In this document: piece by piece, positions 19,539 through 32,136 of the stretch
Numbering within the stretch: the stretch's first letter is position 1
Layout: each line of letters opens with the position of its first letter
NCBI RefSeq assembly: GCF_023657445.1
Contig: NZ_JAGTWY010000001.1
Coordinates: 1,116,001 to 1,180,000 of the forward strand
Origin: Marinobacter sediminum
GTDB taxonomy: Bacteria; Pseudomonadota; Gammaproteobacteria; Pseudomonadales; Oleiphilaceae
Direction: 5' to 3'
Length of the DNA: 64,000 bases
The notes under the pieces: generated by a model
Databases searched by the model: none
Told to the model about the DNA's origin: nothing
The model's input: only the letters and a program-made list of their open reading frames with translations
Made by a program: the position numbers and the translations under genes

Positions 19539-20780
19539 ATGACCTTTCGCCGTGAAGAAAATGTCTGGATCCCGGAATCGGATCTGGAGGGTATGTCTTT
19601 GGATACCCTGGCGGTAAGGGCTGGCCAGATTCGCACCGGTCAACTTGAGCACAGCGATCCGATTTTTCCCACCTCCAGTTTCGTCTATGGCAGCGCTGCA
19701 CAGGCGGCCGCAAGGTTTGGCGGTGAAGAGCCCGGTAACATCTATTCCCGTTTCACCAATCCGACGGTTCAGGCCTTTGAGGGACGGATCGCTGCGATGG
19801 AAGGCGGAGAACGGGCCGTTGCTACTTCGTCTGGTATGGCAGCAATTCTCAGCACCTGCATGGCATTGCTGAAAAGTGGTGACCATGTCGTATGTTCAAG
19901 AGGTGTTTTCGGTACGACAAATGTTCTGTTCCAGAAGTACATGGCGAAGTTCGGGGTGGAAACCTCCTTTGTCAGTCTGACGGATATGGACGAGTGGAAC
20001 AGTGTGGTCCGTCCTGAAACGCGGATGCTGTTCATCGAAACGCCGTCCAACCCCCTCTGCGAAGTTGCCGACATGGAAGGGCTCGCACGCCTCGCCCATG
20101 GCAACGACGCTTTGTTTGTTGTGGACAACTGTTTCTGCACACCGGTATTACAGCGTCCACTGGAACATGGTGCTGACATTATCATCCACTCCGCAACCAA
20201 GTACCTTGATGGTCAGGGACGCTGCGTCGGTGGTGTTGTCGTAGGCCCGTCGAAGCTGATGGAGGAGGTCTATGGCTTCCTTCGTTCAGCCGGTCCGACC
20301 ATGAGCCCGTTTAATGCCTGGGTTTTTCTGAAGGGCCTGGAAACCTTACCAATCCGTATGCGTGCCCATTGCGACAATGCGTTAGAGTTGGCGTTGTGGC
20401 TGGAGCAGAAACCGGAGGTGGCGGAAGTGTTCTATGCAGGGCTTCCGAGTCATCCGCAGCATGAACTCGCCAAAAAGCAGCAGAACGGGTTTGGCGGGGT
20501 GTTGTCATTCCGTCTGAAGGGTGCTCGTGAAGAGGCCTGGAGTTTCATAGACGCTACCCGGATGATTTCGATTACTGCCAACCTGGGAGATGTGAAAACC
20601 ACCATCACCCATCCGGCCACGACAACCCACGGTCGTTTGTCACCCGAAGACAAGGCAGCGGCGGGTATCACCGAGAACCTGGTCCGGCTTTCCGTGGGCA
20701 TAGAAGCAGTCGAAGACCTGAAAACCGATCTGCAACGTGGCTTTCAGGTGCTTCAGAACCCAAGCAATGGAAACGTTTGA
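19539..20780 (+). CDS. metZ: O-succinylhomoserine sulfhydrylase
   Basis: A 413-residue PLP enzyme of the Cys/Met metabolism family. The PLP lysine lies in IHSATKYLDGQGR (Lys221). Other family features are YSRFTNPTVQAFE, the GTTN segment, and TTHGRLSPEDKAAAGI near the C-terminus. MetZ makes homocysteine directly from O-succinylhomoserine and sulfide. The position after purF is exactly that of Pseudomonas metZ, which favours this over cystathionine gamma-synthase or an acetylhomoserine enzyme, though sequence alone does not settle the substrate. A CAGGAG ribosome site precedes the ATG. With metH and cysI in this window it links sulfide to methionine. Confidence 0.9.
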   Translation: MTFRREENVWIPESDLEGMSLDTLAVRAGQIRTGQLEHSDPIFPTSSFVYGSAAQAAARFGGEEPGNIYSRFTNPTVQAFEGRIAAMEGGERAVATSSGMAAILSTCMALLKSGDHVVCSRGVFGTTNVLFQKYMAKFGVETSFVSLTDMDEWNSVVRPETRMLFIETPSNPLCEVADMEGLARLAHGNDALFVVDNCFCTPVLQRPLEHGADIIIHSATKYLDGQGRCVGGVVVGPSKLMEEVYGFLRSAGPTMSPFNAWVFLKGLETLPIRMRAHCDNALELALWLEQKPEVAEVFYAGLPSHPQHELAKKQQNGFGGVLSFRLKGAREEAWSFIDATRMISITANLGDVKTTITHPATTTHGRLSPEDKAAAGITENLVRLSVGIEAVEDLKTDLQRGFQVLQNPSNGNV

Positions 20781-20786
20781 GTATTC

Positions 20787-23381
20787 ATGGCCGAATCCGC
20801 AAAAGCGAAGAAAGCACCACAGGAACTGACCGAGAAGCAGCTGCGCTTTCGCCGTCTTGTGGCACAGGGCTCCAGGGAAGGCGCGGTCATCGCGCTGATC
20901 GCCCTCTGTATCTACCTTGCGATGGCTTTGGTCACGTTCAGTTCGTCTGATCCCGGCTGGGCCAGTATCGGCCACGACACCCATGTCCAGAATTATGCCG
21001 GACGCACCGGAGCCTGGCTGGCCAGTCTTTTTATGGATTTCTTTGGCCATGTCGCCTACCTGTTTCCGGTTATGATCGCCGGTTATGCCATCATGCTGAT
21101 TCGGCGCAGGAATGACTCCCTTGATCTGCATTGGCCATTGTTCCTGATGCGTTTTGGTGGTTTTTTCCTGATCCTGATGTCTGCGACCAGCCTGCTATCC
21201 CTGTATTCCGTTTTTGGCCTCGGTGCATCCTCCGGAGGGGTATTGGGTACAGCGGTCTCTGACGCGATGGTTCGGTTCTTCAATTTGCCTGCGACCACGC
21301 TATTGCTCATTGCCATATTCCTGTTTGCGCTGACGGTTACGACCGGTCTTTCCTGGTTTTGGCTGATGGACCAGGTTGGCGGGCTTACACTTCGTGTCGG
21401 TATGGCTTTCAAGAGGTTGTTCTCGTCCGATCCTGAAAAGAAAAGTGCGAAAGCCAGACCAGAAAAAGACGCGCCAAAAGTCGAGCCCCCGGTTGTTGAG
21501 GATCGAGTGGTTGCGCCAAAAACCGGTGGCACCGGGAAAGACAACAAGACGAGCTCGAAATGGTGGCACAAGATTCCGGGGTTTGGACCGCGCAAACCAA
21601 AGAAAGCGGAAAAACCGGTAGCCGAGCGCAGGGAACCCGAACTCGATGGTTTGTCTGCCATTGAGGAGCCTGAACCTGCGCGCCTTGAAAGCTTCAGCTC
21701 GCGTGAGGTTGCCGAGCCGGCAGCGCCGCCGCAAGAGAAGGTTGCACCTGAGGCGCCAAAGCCCCAGGCCTCAGGTCGTTCTCTCAAGATTTCTCCGTTT
21801 AAAAAGGACGATCAACCTCCGGCGAGCAAGGATAAAAAAAGCAAGCAGCCGTCACTGCTTGAGGATATCGAAAGCCCGATTCCACCTATTTCCCTGCTTG
21901 ATCCTCCGGAGGAACACAAGGAAAGCGGCTACTCGGAGGAAGCCCTCGAACACATGTCCCGCTTGCTTGAAGAAAAGCTGGCTGACTTTGGCGTGTCTGT
22001 AGAGGTGGTTGAGGTTAATCCCGGCCCGGTGATCACGAGGTTTGAAATCAAACCTGCAGCCGGTGTGAAGGTCAGCAAGATATCGAATCTGGCCAAGGAC
22101 CTTGCCCGCTCGCTTGCTGTTTTGAGCGTCCGTGTCGTAGAAGTTATCCCCGGCAAGTCTGTGGTTGGGATTGAGATCCCTAACGAGAAACGGGAGATGG
22201 TTCGCCTGAGTGAAGTGCTTGGGGCTCGTGTGTTTAAAGACTCCTCCTCGGCACTGACCCTTGCCCTGGGGAATGACATTGGTGGCAATCCGATGGTGGC
22301 CAATCTTGCCAAGATGCCGCATTTGCTGGTTGCCGGTACTACCGGCTCAGGCAAGTCGGTGGGCGTGAACGCCATGCTGCTCAGCATGTTGCTCAAGGCA
22401 ACACCCGAAGAAGTTCGCTTCATCATGGTAGACCCCAAGATGCTGGAGCTGAGCATCTATGACGGCATTCCCCATCTGCTGGCTCCGGTAGTAACGGACA
22501 TGAAGGAGGCGGCCAACGCACTTCGATGGTGTGTTGCCGAGATGGAGCGCCGGTACAGACTGTTGGCCAGTCTCGGCGTGCGTAATCTTGCCGGTTACAA
22601 CCGGAAGGTCAGGGACGCTGCTGCCGCCGGCGAGCCGCTGCTCGACCCGCTCTGGAAGCCGGATGAGTATGTTGCGAATGACGAACAGGAACGCCCGGAG
22701 CTGGAAACCCTGCCGTTCATTGTGGTGGTAATCGACGAGTTTGCCGACATGATGATGATTGTCGGTAAAAAAGTGGAGGAACTGATTGCGCGTATCGCCC
22801 AGAAGGCCCGGGCAGCTGGTATTCACTTGATCCTCGCGACCCAGCGACCATCTGTGGATGTTATAACGGGACTGATCAAGGCCAACATTCCCACCCGGAT
22901 GTCATTCCAGGTCTCGTCCAAGATAGACTCCCGAACGGTGCTTGATCAGGGGGGTGCGGAACAACTTCTGGGCCATGGTGACATGCTTTATTTGCCGCCC
23001 GGATCCGGTCTCCCGGTCCGTGTTCATGGCGCTTTTGTTGATGATGATGAGGTTCACCGTGTCGTCAGTGCCTGGAAAGCCCGCGGTGAACCGGTATACG
23101 TGGACGATGTACTTAATGGCGCCGAGGGTGAGAGCCTCCCTGGTGTGCCAAGCCTGGCTGAGGGAGGGGGAGACAGCGAAGGCGATGCTCTTTACGACGA
23201 AGCAGTGGCGTTTGTCACTGAGGGCCGTCGGGTATCGATTTCCTCCGTTCAGCGTAAATTCAAGATTGGGTATAACCGGGCTGCAAATCTGGTCGATGCC
23301 ATGGAAGCCTCGGGTGTTGTCAGCGCCGCCGGGCATAACGGTGCCCGGGAAGTTCTGGCGCCGCCGCCACCCAGAAATTAG
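20787..23381 (+). CDS. ftsK: DNA translocase FtsK
   Basis: An 864-residue septal DNA pump. The N-terminal membrane domain (about 30-215) has four to five helices. A short Lys/Pro/Glu-rich linker (about 215-370) is much shorter than in E. coli FtsK. The alpha-beta motor follows, with Walker A GTTGSGKS (residues 517-524) and Walker [13 protein letters not shown]. The C-terminal gamma winged helix (about 800-860, [20 protein letters not shown]) reads KOPS sites and activates XerCD at dif. It coordinates chromosome segregation with division. It starts 6 bases after metZ, and lolA starts 12 bases after it, the ftsK-lolA-rarA-serS order of Pseudomonas. Confidence 0.96.
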   Translation: MAESAKAKKAPQELTEKQLRFRRLVAQGSREGAVIALIALCIYLAMALVTFSSSDPGWASIGHDTHVQNYAGRTGAWLASLFMDFFGHVAYLFPVMIAGYAIMLIRRRNDSLDLHWPLFLMRFGGFFLILMSATSLLSLYSVFGLGASSGGVLGTAVSDAMVRFFNLPATTLLLIAIFLFALTVTTGLSWFWLMDQVGGLTLRVGMAFKRLFSSDPEKKSAKARPEKDAPKVEPPVVEDRVVAPKTGGTGKDNKTSSKWWHKIPGFGPRKPKKAEKPVAERREPELDGLSAIEEPEPARLESFSSREVAEPAAPPQEKVAPEAPKPQASGRSLKISPFKKDDQPPASKDKKSKQPSLLEDIESPIPPISLLDPPEEHKESGYSEEALEHMSRLLEEKLADFGVSVEVVEVNPGPVITRFEIKPAAGVKVSKISNLAKDLARSLAVLSVRVVEVIPGKSVVGIEIPNEKREMVRLSEVLGARVFKDSSSALTLALGNDIGGNPMVANLAKMPHLLVAGTTGSGKSVGVNAMLLSMLLKATPEEVRFIMVDPKMLELSIYDGIPHLLAPVVTDMKEAANALRWCVAEMERRYRLLASLGVRNLAGYNRKVRDAAAAGEPLLDPLWKPDEYVANDEQERPELETLPFIVVVIDEFADMMMIVGKKVEELIARIAQKARAAGIHLILATQRPSVDVITGLIKANIPTRMSFQVSSKIDSRTVLDQGGAEQLLGHGDMLYLPPGSGLPVRVHGAFVDDDEVHRVVSAWKARGEPVYVDDVLNGAEGESLPGVPSLAEGGGDSEGDALYDEAVAFVTEGRRVSISSVQRKFKIGYNRAANLVDAMEASGVVSAAGHNGAREVLAPPPPRN

Positions 23382-23393
23382 GAGTAACACTGA

Positions 23394-24053
23394 ATGAAAC
23401 AGAGTCTGCTGTTGAAACTGTTTACCCTGCTGCTCGCCACTGTATTTGCGGTTTCCGTAAAGGCCTCAGAGGCCACTGGAAACGGGCGTGACGCAGCCGG
23501 AGAGCTGGCCTCGGTTCTGAAGAGTTATAAGTCCTTTCAGGCGGATTTTATTCAGATCGTTGTTAATGAAAGGGGGCACCATGTCCAGGAAACCCGCGGG
23601 TCACTGAAAGCGAAACGGCCGGGCCTGTTTTACTGGGAAACCAGTGCACCTTTGTCGCAGTTCGTTGTCAGTGATGGCGATACCGTAGAGGTCTATGATC
23701 CCGACCTTGAGCAGGTAACTGTCCACACGCTGGACGAACGCGTCCAAACGACGCCGGCGCTCCTGCTCAGCGGGGAGGTAGGTAATCTCGATGAAACCTA
23801 CAAAGTATCCCGGCGCTCGATTGGTGATCACACCCGGGAATTCACCCTGGAGCCTCGCAGCCCGGATTCCCTGTTTGTTTCCTTGCGCCTGACGTTTTTT
23901 GATGGCGAGCTGCAGGAAATGCGCATGAAGGATTCGCTGTCGCAGTTGAGTGTTCTCAGCTTTGATCAAATTCGCCTGAATCAACCGGTCGATAGCAATG
24001 CCTTCACCCTCGAGTATCCGGAGGGCGTGGACATCATCCGGGACGGAGCCTGA
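23394..24053 (+). CDS. lolA: Outer-membrane lipoprotein carrier protein LolA
   Basis: A 219-residue periplasmic chaperone that carries lipoproteins from the LolCDE complex to LolB. The signal peptide covers about residues 1-24 (hydrophobic stretch ending VSVKASEA). Mature features include [17 protein letters not shown], the [15 protein letters not shown] strand pair and the C-terminal [12 protein letters not shown]. The stop TGA overlaps the rarA ATG by one base, so the two are coupled. The mltD lipoprotein in this window would be one of its clients. Confidence 0.94.
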   Translation: MKQSLLLKLFTLLLATVFAVSVKASEATGNGRDAAGELASVLKSYKSFQADFIQIVVNERGHHVQETRGSLKAKRPGLFYWETSAPLSQFVVSDGDTVEVYDPDLEQVTVHTLDERVQTTPALLLSGEVGNLDETYKVSRRSIGDHTREFTLEPRSPDSLFVSLRLTFFDGELQEMRMKDSLSQLSVLSFDQIRLNQPVDSNAFTLEYPEGVDIIRDGA

Positions 24054-25390
24054 TGCAGGACAGCCTGTTTCAGGATCAGACCGGTTTCCGGCCTTTGGCG
24101 GCACGGATGCGACCGGGCACTCTGGACGATTACGTTGGCCAGTCCCATCTGGTTGGGCCTGGCAAGCCTTTGCGCCGTGCCGTTGAACAGGGTCAGCTTC
24201 ATTCCATGATCCTCTGGGGGCCTCCCGGGGTGGGCAAGACCACCTTTGCCAAGCTCCTTGCCAACCTCAGCAATCTCAGCTTTGAAACCATCTCCGCGGT
24301 TCTCAGTGGCGTGAAGGAAATTCGCGCCGTGACGGAGCGGGCCCGAAACCGAAAACAATCCGAAGGCAGAGATACTCTGCTGTTTGTTGACGAGGTTCAC
24401 CGGTTCAACAAGAGCCAGCAAGATGCCTTTCTACCCCATATTGAGGACGGCACCTTCATCTTTGTGGGCGCCACCACAGAAAATCCATCCTTTGAGTTGA
24501 ACAGCGCGCTACTGTCCCGGACCCGTGTTTATGTTCTGAAGAATCTTGAAGAAAAGGATGTGCTCAGCCTGCTTGAGCGGGCCCTGGTATCTGAGGAGGG
24601 GTTTGGCGGGCGTTTGTCGGTATCAAAGGATGTCCTTGAGGTGATGGCCTCGGCGTCAGGTGGCGATGCCCGACGGGCGCTGAATATACTGGAAGTGGCT
24701 GCAGACCTGGCTGAACCGGATGAACAAGGCCATGACCGTATTGCCAGCGAGCAGCTTGAACAGGTCATGCAGACCAGTCTGCGGCGGTTTGATAAGGGTG
24801 GTGACGTTTTCTACGATCAGATCTCTGCACTTCACAAGTCAGTGCGAGGGTCTGACCCCGATGGTTCTCTCTACTGGATGTGCCGGATGCTCGATGGAGG
24901 CTGCGATCCACTCTATGTGGCTCGACGGCTTGTTCGCATCGCCAGTGAGGATATAGGGAACGCAGATCCCCGTGCGCTCCAGCTCAGTATGGATGCCTGG
25001 GATGCCCAGGAGCGCCTTGGCTCCCCGGAAGGTGAGCTGGCACTGGCTCAGGCGGTTACATACCTGGCGATGGCGCCCAAGAGTAACGCAGTTTACAACG
25101 CCTTCAACCGTTGTATGGCCGATGTGCGCCAGGACCCGGACTATGAAGTTCCGGTCCACCTCCGCAATGCCCCGACCAAGTTGCTCAAGAGTATGGGCTA
25201 CGGTGAGTCATACCGATACGCCCATGACGAGCCCGAAGCTTTTGCCGCTGGTGAATCGTACCTGCCTGAAGATATCCATCAGCGCCGATACTACGAGCCG
25301 GTAAACCGTGGTCTTGAAATCAAACTCGGTGAAAAGCGGGAGCGGCTGGACCAGCGTAACGCGGGCAGTGCCCGCAAACGTTATCCCTGA
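24053..25390 (+). CDS. rarA: Replication-associated recombination protein RarA (MgsA)
   Basis: A 445-residue AAA+ ATPase related to clamp-loader subunits that acts at stalled replication forks. Walker A is GPPGVGKTT and Walker [17 protein letters not shown]. The sensor-1 region has [18 protein letters not shown]. The C-terminal tetramerisation domain contains [21 protein letters not shown] and [12 protein letters not shown]. The N-terminal [19 protein letters not shown] is typical. It overlaps lolA by one base. An 89-base gap with a consensus minus-10 box separates it from serS. Confidence 0.95.
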   Translation: MQDSLFQDQTGFRPLAARMRPGTLDDYVGQSHLVGPGKPLRRAVEQGQLHSMILWGPPGVGKTTFAKLLANLSNLSFETISAVLSGVKEIRAVTERARNRKQSEGRDTLLFVDEVHRFNKSQQDAFLPHIEDGTFIFVGATTENPSFELNSALLSRTRVYVLKNLEEKDVLSLLERALVSEEGFGGRLSVSKDVLEVMASASGGDARRALNILEVAADLAEPDEQGHDRIASEQLEQVMQTSLRRFDKGGDVFYDQISALHKSVRGSDPDGSLYWMCRMLDGGCDPLYVARRLVRIASEDIGNADPRALQLSMDAWDAQERLGSPEGELALAQAVTYLAMAPKSNAVYNAFNRCMADVRQDPDYEVPVHLRNAPTKLLKSMGYGESYRYAHDEPEAFAAGESYLPEDIHQRRYYEPVNRGLEIKLGEKRERLDQRNAGSARKRYP

Positions 25391-25425
25391 GCGGGCCGCG
25401 CGGTAGCCACAAGCGCCAGTGCAGG

Positions 25426-25431
25426 TATAAT
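25426..25431 (+). promoter_or_regulatory. Candidate minus-10 box of serS promoter
   Basis: A perfect TATAAT lies 48 bases before the serS ATG in the only sizeable gap between rarA and serS. The minus-35 (TAGCCA, about 16 bases upstream) is poor. Confidence 0.45.
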
Positions 25432-25446
25432 GACGTGTCTTTTTAA

Positions 25447-27617
<2,171 letters not shown>

Positions 27618-27652
27618 GGCAGTCATTAAAGCCCGGGCAGGGTATGGATAAA

Positions 27653-27681
27653 AAAACGGGGAGCTCTGGCTCCCCGTTTTT
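27653..27681. terminator. Bidirectional terminator between cobA and DAHP synthase
   Basis: ACGGGGAGC (27656-27664) pairs perfectly with GCTCCCCGT (27669-27677) around a TCTG loop, flanked by an A-run on the left and a T-run on the right, so it can stop transcription on both strands. The two flanking genes converge on it. Confidence 0.9.
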
Positions 27682-27702
27682 GTCTGGATCGGACAGTTAT
27701 TA

Positions 27703-28779
27703 TTACCCGATCTTGCGACGGGGCAAAACATCCTTCAGCTTGTCACGCATTTCCCGAATGGCCTTTTCGGTGGTTGGCCAGTCGATACAGGCGTCTGTCA
27801 CCGACACCCCATATTTCAGGTCCGCCAGATTTTCCGGAATGGACTGACTTCCCCAGTTGATGTTGCTCTCGACCATCAGGCTCTGAATCGAATTGTTGCC
27901 TTCCAGAATCTGGTGGGTCACATCCTGCATAACCAGGGGCTGCAATCCAGGATCCTTGTTGGAGTTGGCGTGGCTACAGTCGACCATAACTGACTTCCGG
28001 AGACTGGTTTTATCCAATGCTTGTTCGCACAGAGCAACGTTTACCGAGTCGTAATTTGGCTTGCCGCCACCGCCACGAAGAACGACGTGGCCATAGTTGT
28101 TCCCCTTGGTGCGGATAATGGCCGCTTTCCCTTGCTGGTCAATACCCAGGAAGCTGTGGGGATGCGAGACGGACTTCATGGCGTTCACTGCAACATCAAG
28201 ACTGCCATCGGTCCCGTTCTTGAAGCCGATGGCCATTGACAGCCCACTGCTCATCTCGCGATGAGTCTGTGATTCAGTGGTACGGGCTCCGATGGCCGAC
28301 CAGGCGATGGTGTCCTGAAGGTATTGCGGGGAAATCGGGTCGAGAGCCTCGGTTGCGGCAGGTAAGCCCAGTTCGTTGATATCGAGAAGCAGGCGACGGC
28401 CGATGTGCAGCCCTTGTTCGATATCGAAGGTGTCGTTCAGGTGCGGGTCATTAATAAGGCCTTTCCAGCCTACGGTGGTGCGGGGCTTTTCAAAATAGAC
28501 GCGCATAACGATCAGCAGGGTGTCACTGACTTCATCTGCCAGCTTCTTCAGCCGCTGGGCATAATCCCGTGCAGCCTCAACATCGTGTATAGAACAGGGG
28601 CCGATAACGATGAACAGGCGGTGATCCTTCCCGTCCATGATGTCATAGATCGCCTGGCGGCCATTGGCTACGGTTTCAGCAGCCTTGTCGGAGAGCGGCA
28701 TCTCCTGTTTAAGCGCTTCAGGAGTAATCAGAGGTTCCTGGCTCGCCACGTTAAGATTCTCTAGTTTGTTGCCCGACAT
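27703..28779 (-). CDS. 3-deoxy-7-phosphoheptulonate (DAHP) synthase, class I
   Basis: A 358-residue enzyme that joins PEP and erythrose 4-phosphate at the start of the shikimate pathway. Metal-site and substrate motifs are VIGPCSIHD (metal cysteine), MRVYFEKPRTTVGWKGLIND, WSAIGARTTESQTHREMSSG and VMVDCSHANSNKD. It is of the AroF/AroG/AroH type; which amino acid inhibits it cannot be read with confidence. The start at 28779 begins MSGNKLENL; upstream in-frame codons add 85 residues unlike the family. It lies divergent from the next gene with 172 bases between and ends at a shared terminator. Confidence 0.94.
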   Translation of the reverse strand: MSGNKLENLNVASQEPLITPEALKQEMPLSDKAAETVANGRQAIYDIMDGKDHRLFIVIGPCSIHDVEAARDYAQRLKKLADEVSDTLLIVMRVYFEKPRTTVGWKGLINDPHLNDTFDIEQGLHIGRRLLLDINELGLPAATEALDPISPQYLQDTIAWSAIGARTTESQTHREMSSGLSMAIGFKNGTDGSLDVAVNAMKSVSHPHSFLGIDQQGKAAIIRTKGNNYGHVVLRGGGGKPNYDSVNVALCEQALDKTSLRKSVMVDCSHANSNKDPGLQPLVMQDVTHQILEGNNSIQSLMVESNINWGSQSIPENLADLKYGVSVTDACIDWPTTEKAIREMRDKLKDVLPRRKIG

Positions 28780-28951
28780 GTTGTTCTGTTTCCCCGATTC
28801 TGATCGTTGCAACTCCAGTGGCCAATAAATGCCAACCGGATTGCATATTAACGCGAATAACGCCGGTCTCCGGTTGCGATAAACCCCGACGAGGTGGTTA
28901 TACTGCGTCATTTGGTAGGCCTTTTCAACGCTTCTTACGTACGGGGACCGG

Positions 28952-30775
28952 ATGTCACAAAACAGGCAGAAACCGCGAGATATAGCTGCCCGAAAAGCGG
29001 TTTCCGGCAAAATCGGCCAAGTCCTTGATGGCATCCGTGTCCCAGACCTGCCTTATCCGGCCGGTAAGCTTTCCCCGGAATCTGTGAGCGACTGGCGTCC
29101 GCTTTTGCTGTCCTGCTGGACCGAGCAGAGGGATGAGCGGGTCACCCGTGTCATTCGGTCTGTCGATCTCGATTGGTCGGCCCGGCAAGTCAATGCGGCC
29201 TACATCGCTGATCGCATTATGGACGTGTTCCTGAAAACCAGCGGTCTGCACCAGGAGCTGGCTCGCCGGATTGCCAGATTGCGTTTTTATCTGGCCTGGC
29301 GCATGAATCTCGAAGGCCCGAAAGCCTTCAGCGATACCCTGATTGAGTGGCTGGACAGCCTTCACGAATACCGGGGCTGGAGCCATTCGGGTGGCCGCTC
29401 GGCAAAGGGCCTGCTGGACCAGCTGGACGCGCTGGTGGTCGCGGTGTCCGATAGCTTTAAAGCAGGGGGCTCGGAGCCAGTTGATGATTTTTGTCGTCAA
29501 TGGCGCGAGGATGCGGTTAAACGCAATGCACAGGTCATCAAACTGAGAGAAAGGTTGCAGGCGACGGAACAGGGGGCTGCTCGCCAGCGTCGCTCGGATC
29601 AGACCGCCCGAGCCCTTATCGGACGGGCATTACAGGGGCGCAGCCTTCCACCCTCGGTGACCCGCTTTATACTTGAGCACTGGCATGGTTTGCTGAAGCA
29701 ATCTGTCTGGGACGCCGGTGTTGAAGGCGAGGCCTTTCGGCATGGCTCGAAACTCCTGGAGTGGCTGGTTTGGATCGGTGATCCCTCCTTGTCCGACCAA
29801 GATCGCGATCGGCTTTACCACGTAGGCGAACAGATTGGGGACCGTATACTGGACGTCTGGAACCGGGTCTTTGGCAAGCCGCTCCCTGCCCAAAGCTTCG
29901 CGGGTATCGAGGAGGTAATGATGACCAGGCTACGGGGCGAGACCCCTGAACTGGCTGAGGCGATCCCGAATCCAGAGGCGTTCAGCTGGGATGGTTCGTG
30001 GCTGCACTTCAGCCCGCCAGAAGCCAGCGTTGCCAGTGAAGCGGAGGGCCAATGGTATGTGGAGGGCGAGGGTGCCCGGGAGCATCGCCGGTACTTCTTT
30101 ACTCTGCTGACAGACACCTCGGAAATACTCTGGACGAACGGTGCCGGCGTAAAGCTGGGTTTACAGCCATGGCAGGCTTTCGAGGCTGCGTGCGCTGAGG
30201 GCAGCATCCGTCCACTGCCGACTTTGACACCCTTTGGCCAGGTGCTGGTGGAAACCGTGGACCTGCTTGCCACCGTTTGTAACAAGCAACGCAGGCAGCG
30301 CGAGAAGGCAGCACAGGAAGCTCGAGAGCGCGCCGAGGTGCTCAGGCGGGAACGTGAAGCCGTTGAACAAGACCGCAAGGAACAGGCAGCGGCCCGGGAG
30401 GATGAACTCAAGCATCAGCAGCAGGAAGCGGAACAACAGCGGCTTGCCGACGAACAGGCCGAAGCGGAGCGGCTTGAGAGAGAAAAAGTACTTCTTGCCC
30501 AGAAACAGTTGGATGGTATCAAGCTTGGTGGCTGGATCGTTTTGTCCCCGGAAACATCTGCGGACGAGCCTCGTCGTCTGAAACTGGCAGTAAGAATCAG
30601 TGCTTCTCACAAGCTGGTGTTTGTGGACCGTCTGGGCCTCAACCGAAGGCAGTTCACGGAAGGTGAGCTGGTCGAAGGCATTGTTGACGGGCGTATCCGC
30701 GTACTGGGCAGTTCAGCCGAGTTTGATGATACGTTGAGCCGTGTCGTGGGTCGGATTCGCGTAGGCAGGAATTGA
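28952..30775 (+). CDS. DUF1631-like protein (putative c-di-GMP-related)
   Basis: A 607-residue cytoplasmic protein without signal or membrane segments. The helical body (1-440) carries no catalytic motif I recognise. A charged coiled coil rich in Arg/Glu/Gln/Ala spans about 445-520. A C-terminal beta-rich domain (about 525-607) has KLGGWIVLSP, RRLKLAVRISASHKLVFVDR and GRIRV, resembling the end of DUF1631 proteins, which is often related to PilZ. The next gene, 30 bases downstream, is a clear PilZ protein, which supports a c-di-GMP link. Family assignment is from overall pattern, not an alignment. Function is unknown. Confidence 0.6.
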   Translation: MSQNRQKPRDIAARKAVSGKIGQVLDGIRVPDLPYPAGKLSPESVSDWRPLLLSCWTEQRDERVTRVIRSVDLDWSARQVNAAYIADRIMDVFLKTSGLHQELARRIARLRFYLAWRMNLEGPKAFSDTLIEWLDSLHEYRGWSHSGGRSAKGLLDQLDALVVAVSDSFKAGGSEPVDDFCRQWREDAVKRNAQVIKLRERLQATEQGAARQRRSDQTARALIGRALQGRSLPPSVTRFILEHWHGLLKQSVWDAGVEGEAFRHGSKLLEWLVWIGDPSLSDQDRDRLYHVGEQIGDRILDVWNRVFGKPLPAQSFAGIEEVMMTRLRGETPELAEAIPNPEAFSWDGSWLHFSPPEASVASEAEGQWYVEGEGAREHRRYFFTLLTDTSEILWTNGAGVKLGLQPWQAFEAACAEGSIRPLPTLTPFGQVLVETVDLLATVCNKQRRQREKAAQEARERAEVLRREREAVEQDRKEQAAAREDELKHQQQEAEQQRLADEQAEAERLEREKVLLAQKQLDGIKLGGWIVLSPETSADEPRRLKLAVRISASHKLVFVDRLGLNRRQFTEGELVEGIVDGRIRVLGSSAEFDDTLSRVVGRIRVGRN

Positions 30776-30805
30776 TAATGAGAAACGAAAGCAGGAATAA
30801 CAATA

Positions 30806-31213
30806 ATGATCGACACTGATTACAGTTTTGGCAGTTCTGATGGTGGGGCGCGCGGACAGGACAATCGCTCTGATTACCGTCTGACGGCGCGTGCGAGGGC
30901 GATCCTTGAACTGGAGTCGGAGGTTCCCGGAACGGCTGACGGAGGCAGTGGTCGCGACCTGATATGTCGGATTCGTGACATTTCAGCACGGGGGCTCTGT
31001 CTTTTCTCCAGCGAACCCTTATCCATTGGGGCCTTGCTCACGGCGTCTGTATCACTGGGCAACCAGTCCGAAGAGTTCAAACTGACGGTCGAGGTTGTCT
31101 GGTGCCGCCCGAACGACTCTGCCTTCCTTGTGGGAGTTCAGATTATCGAGTCTGATGGCACTCCCTATGTGGAGTGGGTTGAGGCTGTAGCCTCGGCGAT
31201 GGCGGAGGAATAA
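30806..31213 (+). CDS. PilZ-domain protein (predicted c-di-GMP receptor)
   Basis: A 135-residue protein made of one PilZ domain. The two c-di-GMP motifs are present: RSDYR (RxxxR, about residues 21-25) and DISARG (D/NxSxxG, about 57-62). Downstream strands contain VEVVWCRPNDSAFLVGVQI, the usual PilZ pattern. It follows the DUF1631-like gene by 30 bases and likely shares its transcript. It is not the classic PilZ pilus protein by context, and its target is unknown. A shared terminator lies just after the stop. Confidence 0.88.
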   Translation: MIDTDYSFGSSDGGARGQDNRSDYRLTARARAILELESEVPGTADGGSGRDLICRIRDISARGLCLFSSEPLSIGALLTASVSLGNQSEEFKLTVEVVWCRPNDSAFLVGVQIIESDGTPYVEWVEAVASAMAEE

Positions 31214-31226
31214 ACTTCGGAGCAAG

Positions 31227-31255
31227 AAAAAAGCCGGCATGAAGCCGGCTTTTTT
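31227..31255. terminator. Bidirectional terminator between the PilZ gene and fabI
   Basis: AAAAAAGCCGGC (31227-31238) and GCCGGCTTTTTT (31244-31255) are perfect 12-bp arms around ATGAA, with A- and T-runs built into the stem. The flanking genes converge. Confidence 0.93.
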
Positions 31256-31284
31256 ACTTTCTGAGGAACCAACGCGTGGCGGTC

Positions 31285-32070
31285 TCAGTCTTCCATTTCC
31301 GCCATACCGGTAATGTTGAAGCCGGCATCGACGTACATGATTTCACCGGTAATGCCGCTGGACATATCCGAGCCCAGGAACGCCGCTGCATTGCCTACTT
31401 CATCGGTCGTTACGTTCCGGCGGAGAGGTGCACGTTTGGCATTTTCGGCCAGCATGCGGCGAAAGCTCTTGATGCCGGAGGCTGCCAGGGTCTTGATTGG
31501 TCCAGCCGAGATGCCGTTCACCCGAATGCCGTCCCTGCCCAGGCTGGCCGCCATGTAACGGACATTGGCCTCCAGTGACGCCTTGGCGAGGCCCATTACG
31601 TTGTAGTTTTGCAGAACCCGTTCGGCACCAAGATAGCTCAGGGTGATCAGTGAGCTGCCTTCGTGCATCATCTTGCGTGCGCCTTTGGCCAATGCCACAA
31701 AACTGTAAGAACTGATGTCGTGGGCGGTCCGGAAACCTTCTCGGGTCGTTACATCAACGTAGTTACCATCCAGCTCGTGTCCCGGTGCAAAACCCACTGC
31801 ATGCACGATGATGTCAATGTTGTCCCAGTGCTTGCCGAGTTCGGTGAAGACATTCTCGATTTCTTCATCGCTGGCTACGTCACAGGGAAACGTCAGTTTG
31901 CTGCCCCATCCCTCGGCAAATTTTTCCACACGCGGCTGGAGCTTTTCATTCTGGTAGGTAAACGCCAGTTCGGCCCCTTCCCGGGCGAATGCTTCGGCAA
32001 TGCCGTAGGCTATGGATAGTTTGCTGGCTACGCCAACGATCAGTGCTCTTTTGCCACTGAGTAATCCCAT
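31285..32070 (-). CDS. fabI: Enoyl-[acyl-carrier-protein] reductase (NADH)
   Basis: FabI (261 residues) reduces enoyl-ACP in each round of fatty-acid elongation and is the target of triclosan. It is a short-chain dehydrogenase-fold enzyme with [13 protein letters not shown] near the N-terminus. The active residues Tyr146, Tyr156 and Lys163 are in [19 protein letters not shown], with the same numbering as E. coli. The start at 32070 has an AGGGAGAATT ribosome site; the longer frame adds 22 residues not seen in the family. It lies downstream of yejF on the same strand with a 66-base gap. Confidence 0.97.
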   Translation of the reverse strand: MGLLSGKRALIVGVASKLSIAYGIAEAFAREGAELAFTYQNEKLQPRVEKFAEGWGSKLTFPCDVASDEEIENVFTELGKHWDNIDIIVHAVGFAPGHELDGNYVDVTTREGFRTAHDISSYSFVALAKGARKMMHEGSSLITLSYLGAERVLQNYNVMGLAKASLEANVRYMAASLGRDGIRVNGISAGPIKTLAASGIKSFRRMLAENAKRAPLRRNVTTDEVGNAAAFLGSDMSSGITGEIMYVDAGFNITGMAEMED

Positions 32071-32136
32071 GGGTAATTCTCCCTGTGTTCCTGATTTTGG
32101 AGCATTATCCCCGAACCCTTGCGGTTGGGGTAACAC

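Noticed and set aside
28780..29034. 85-residue N-terminal extension of the DAHP synthase
   Set aside because: The extension does not resemble any DAHP synthase, and MSGNKLENL at 28779 gives the normal length.
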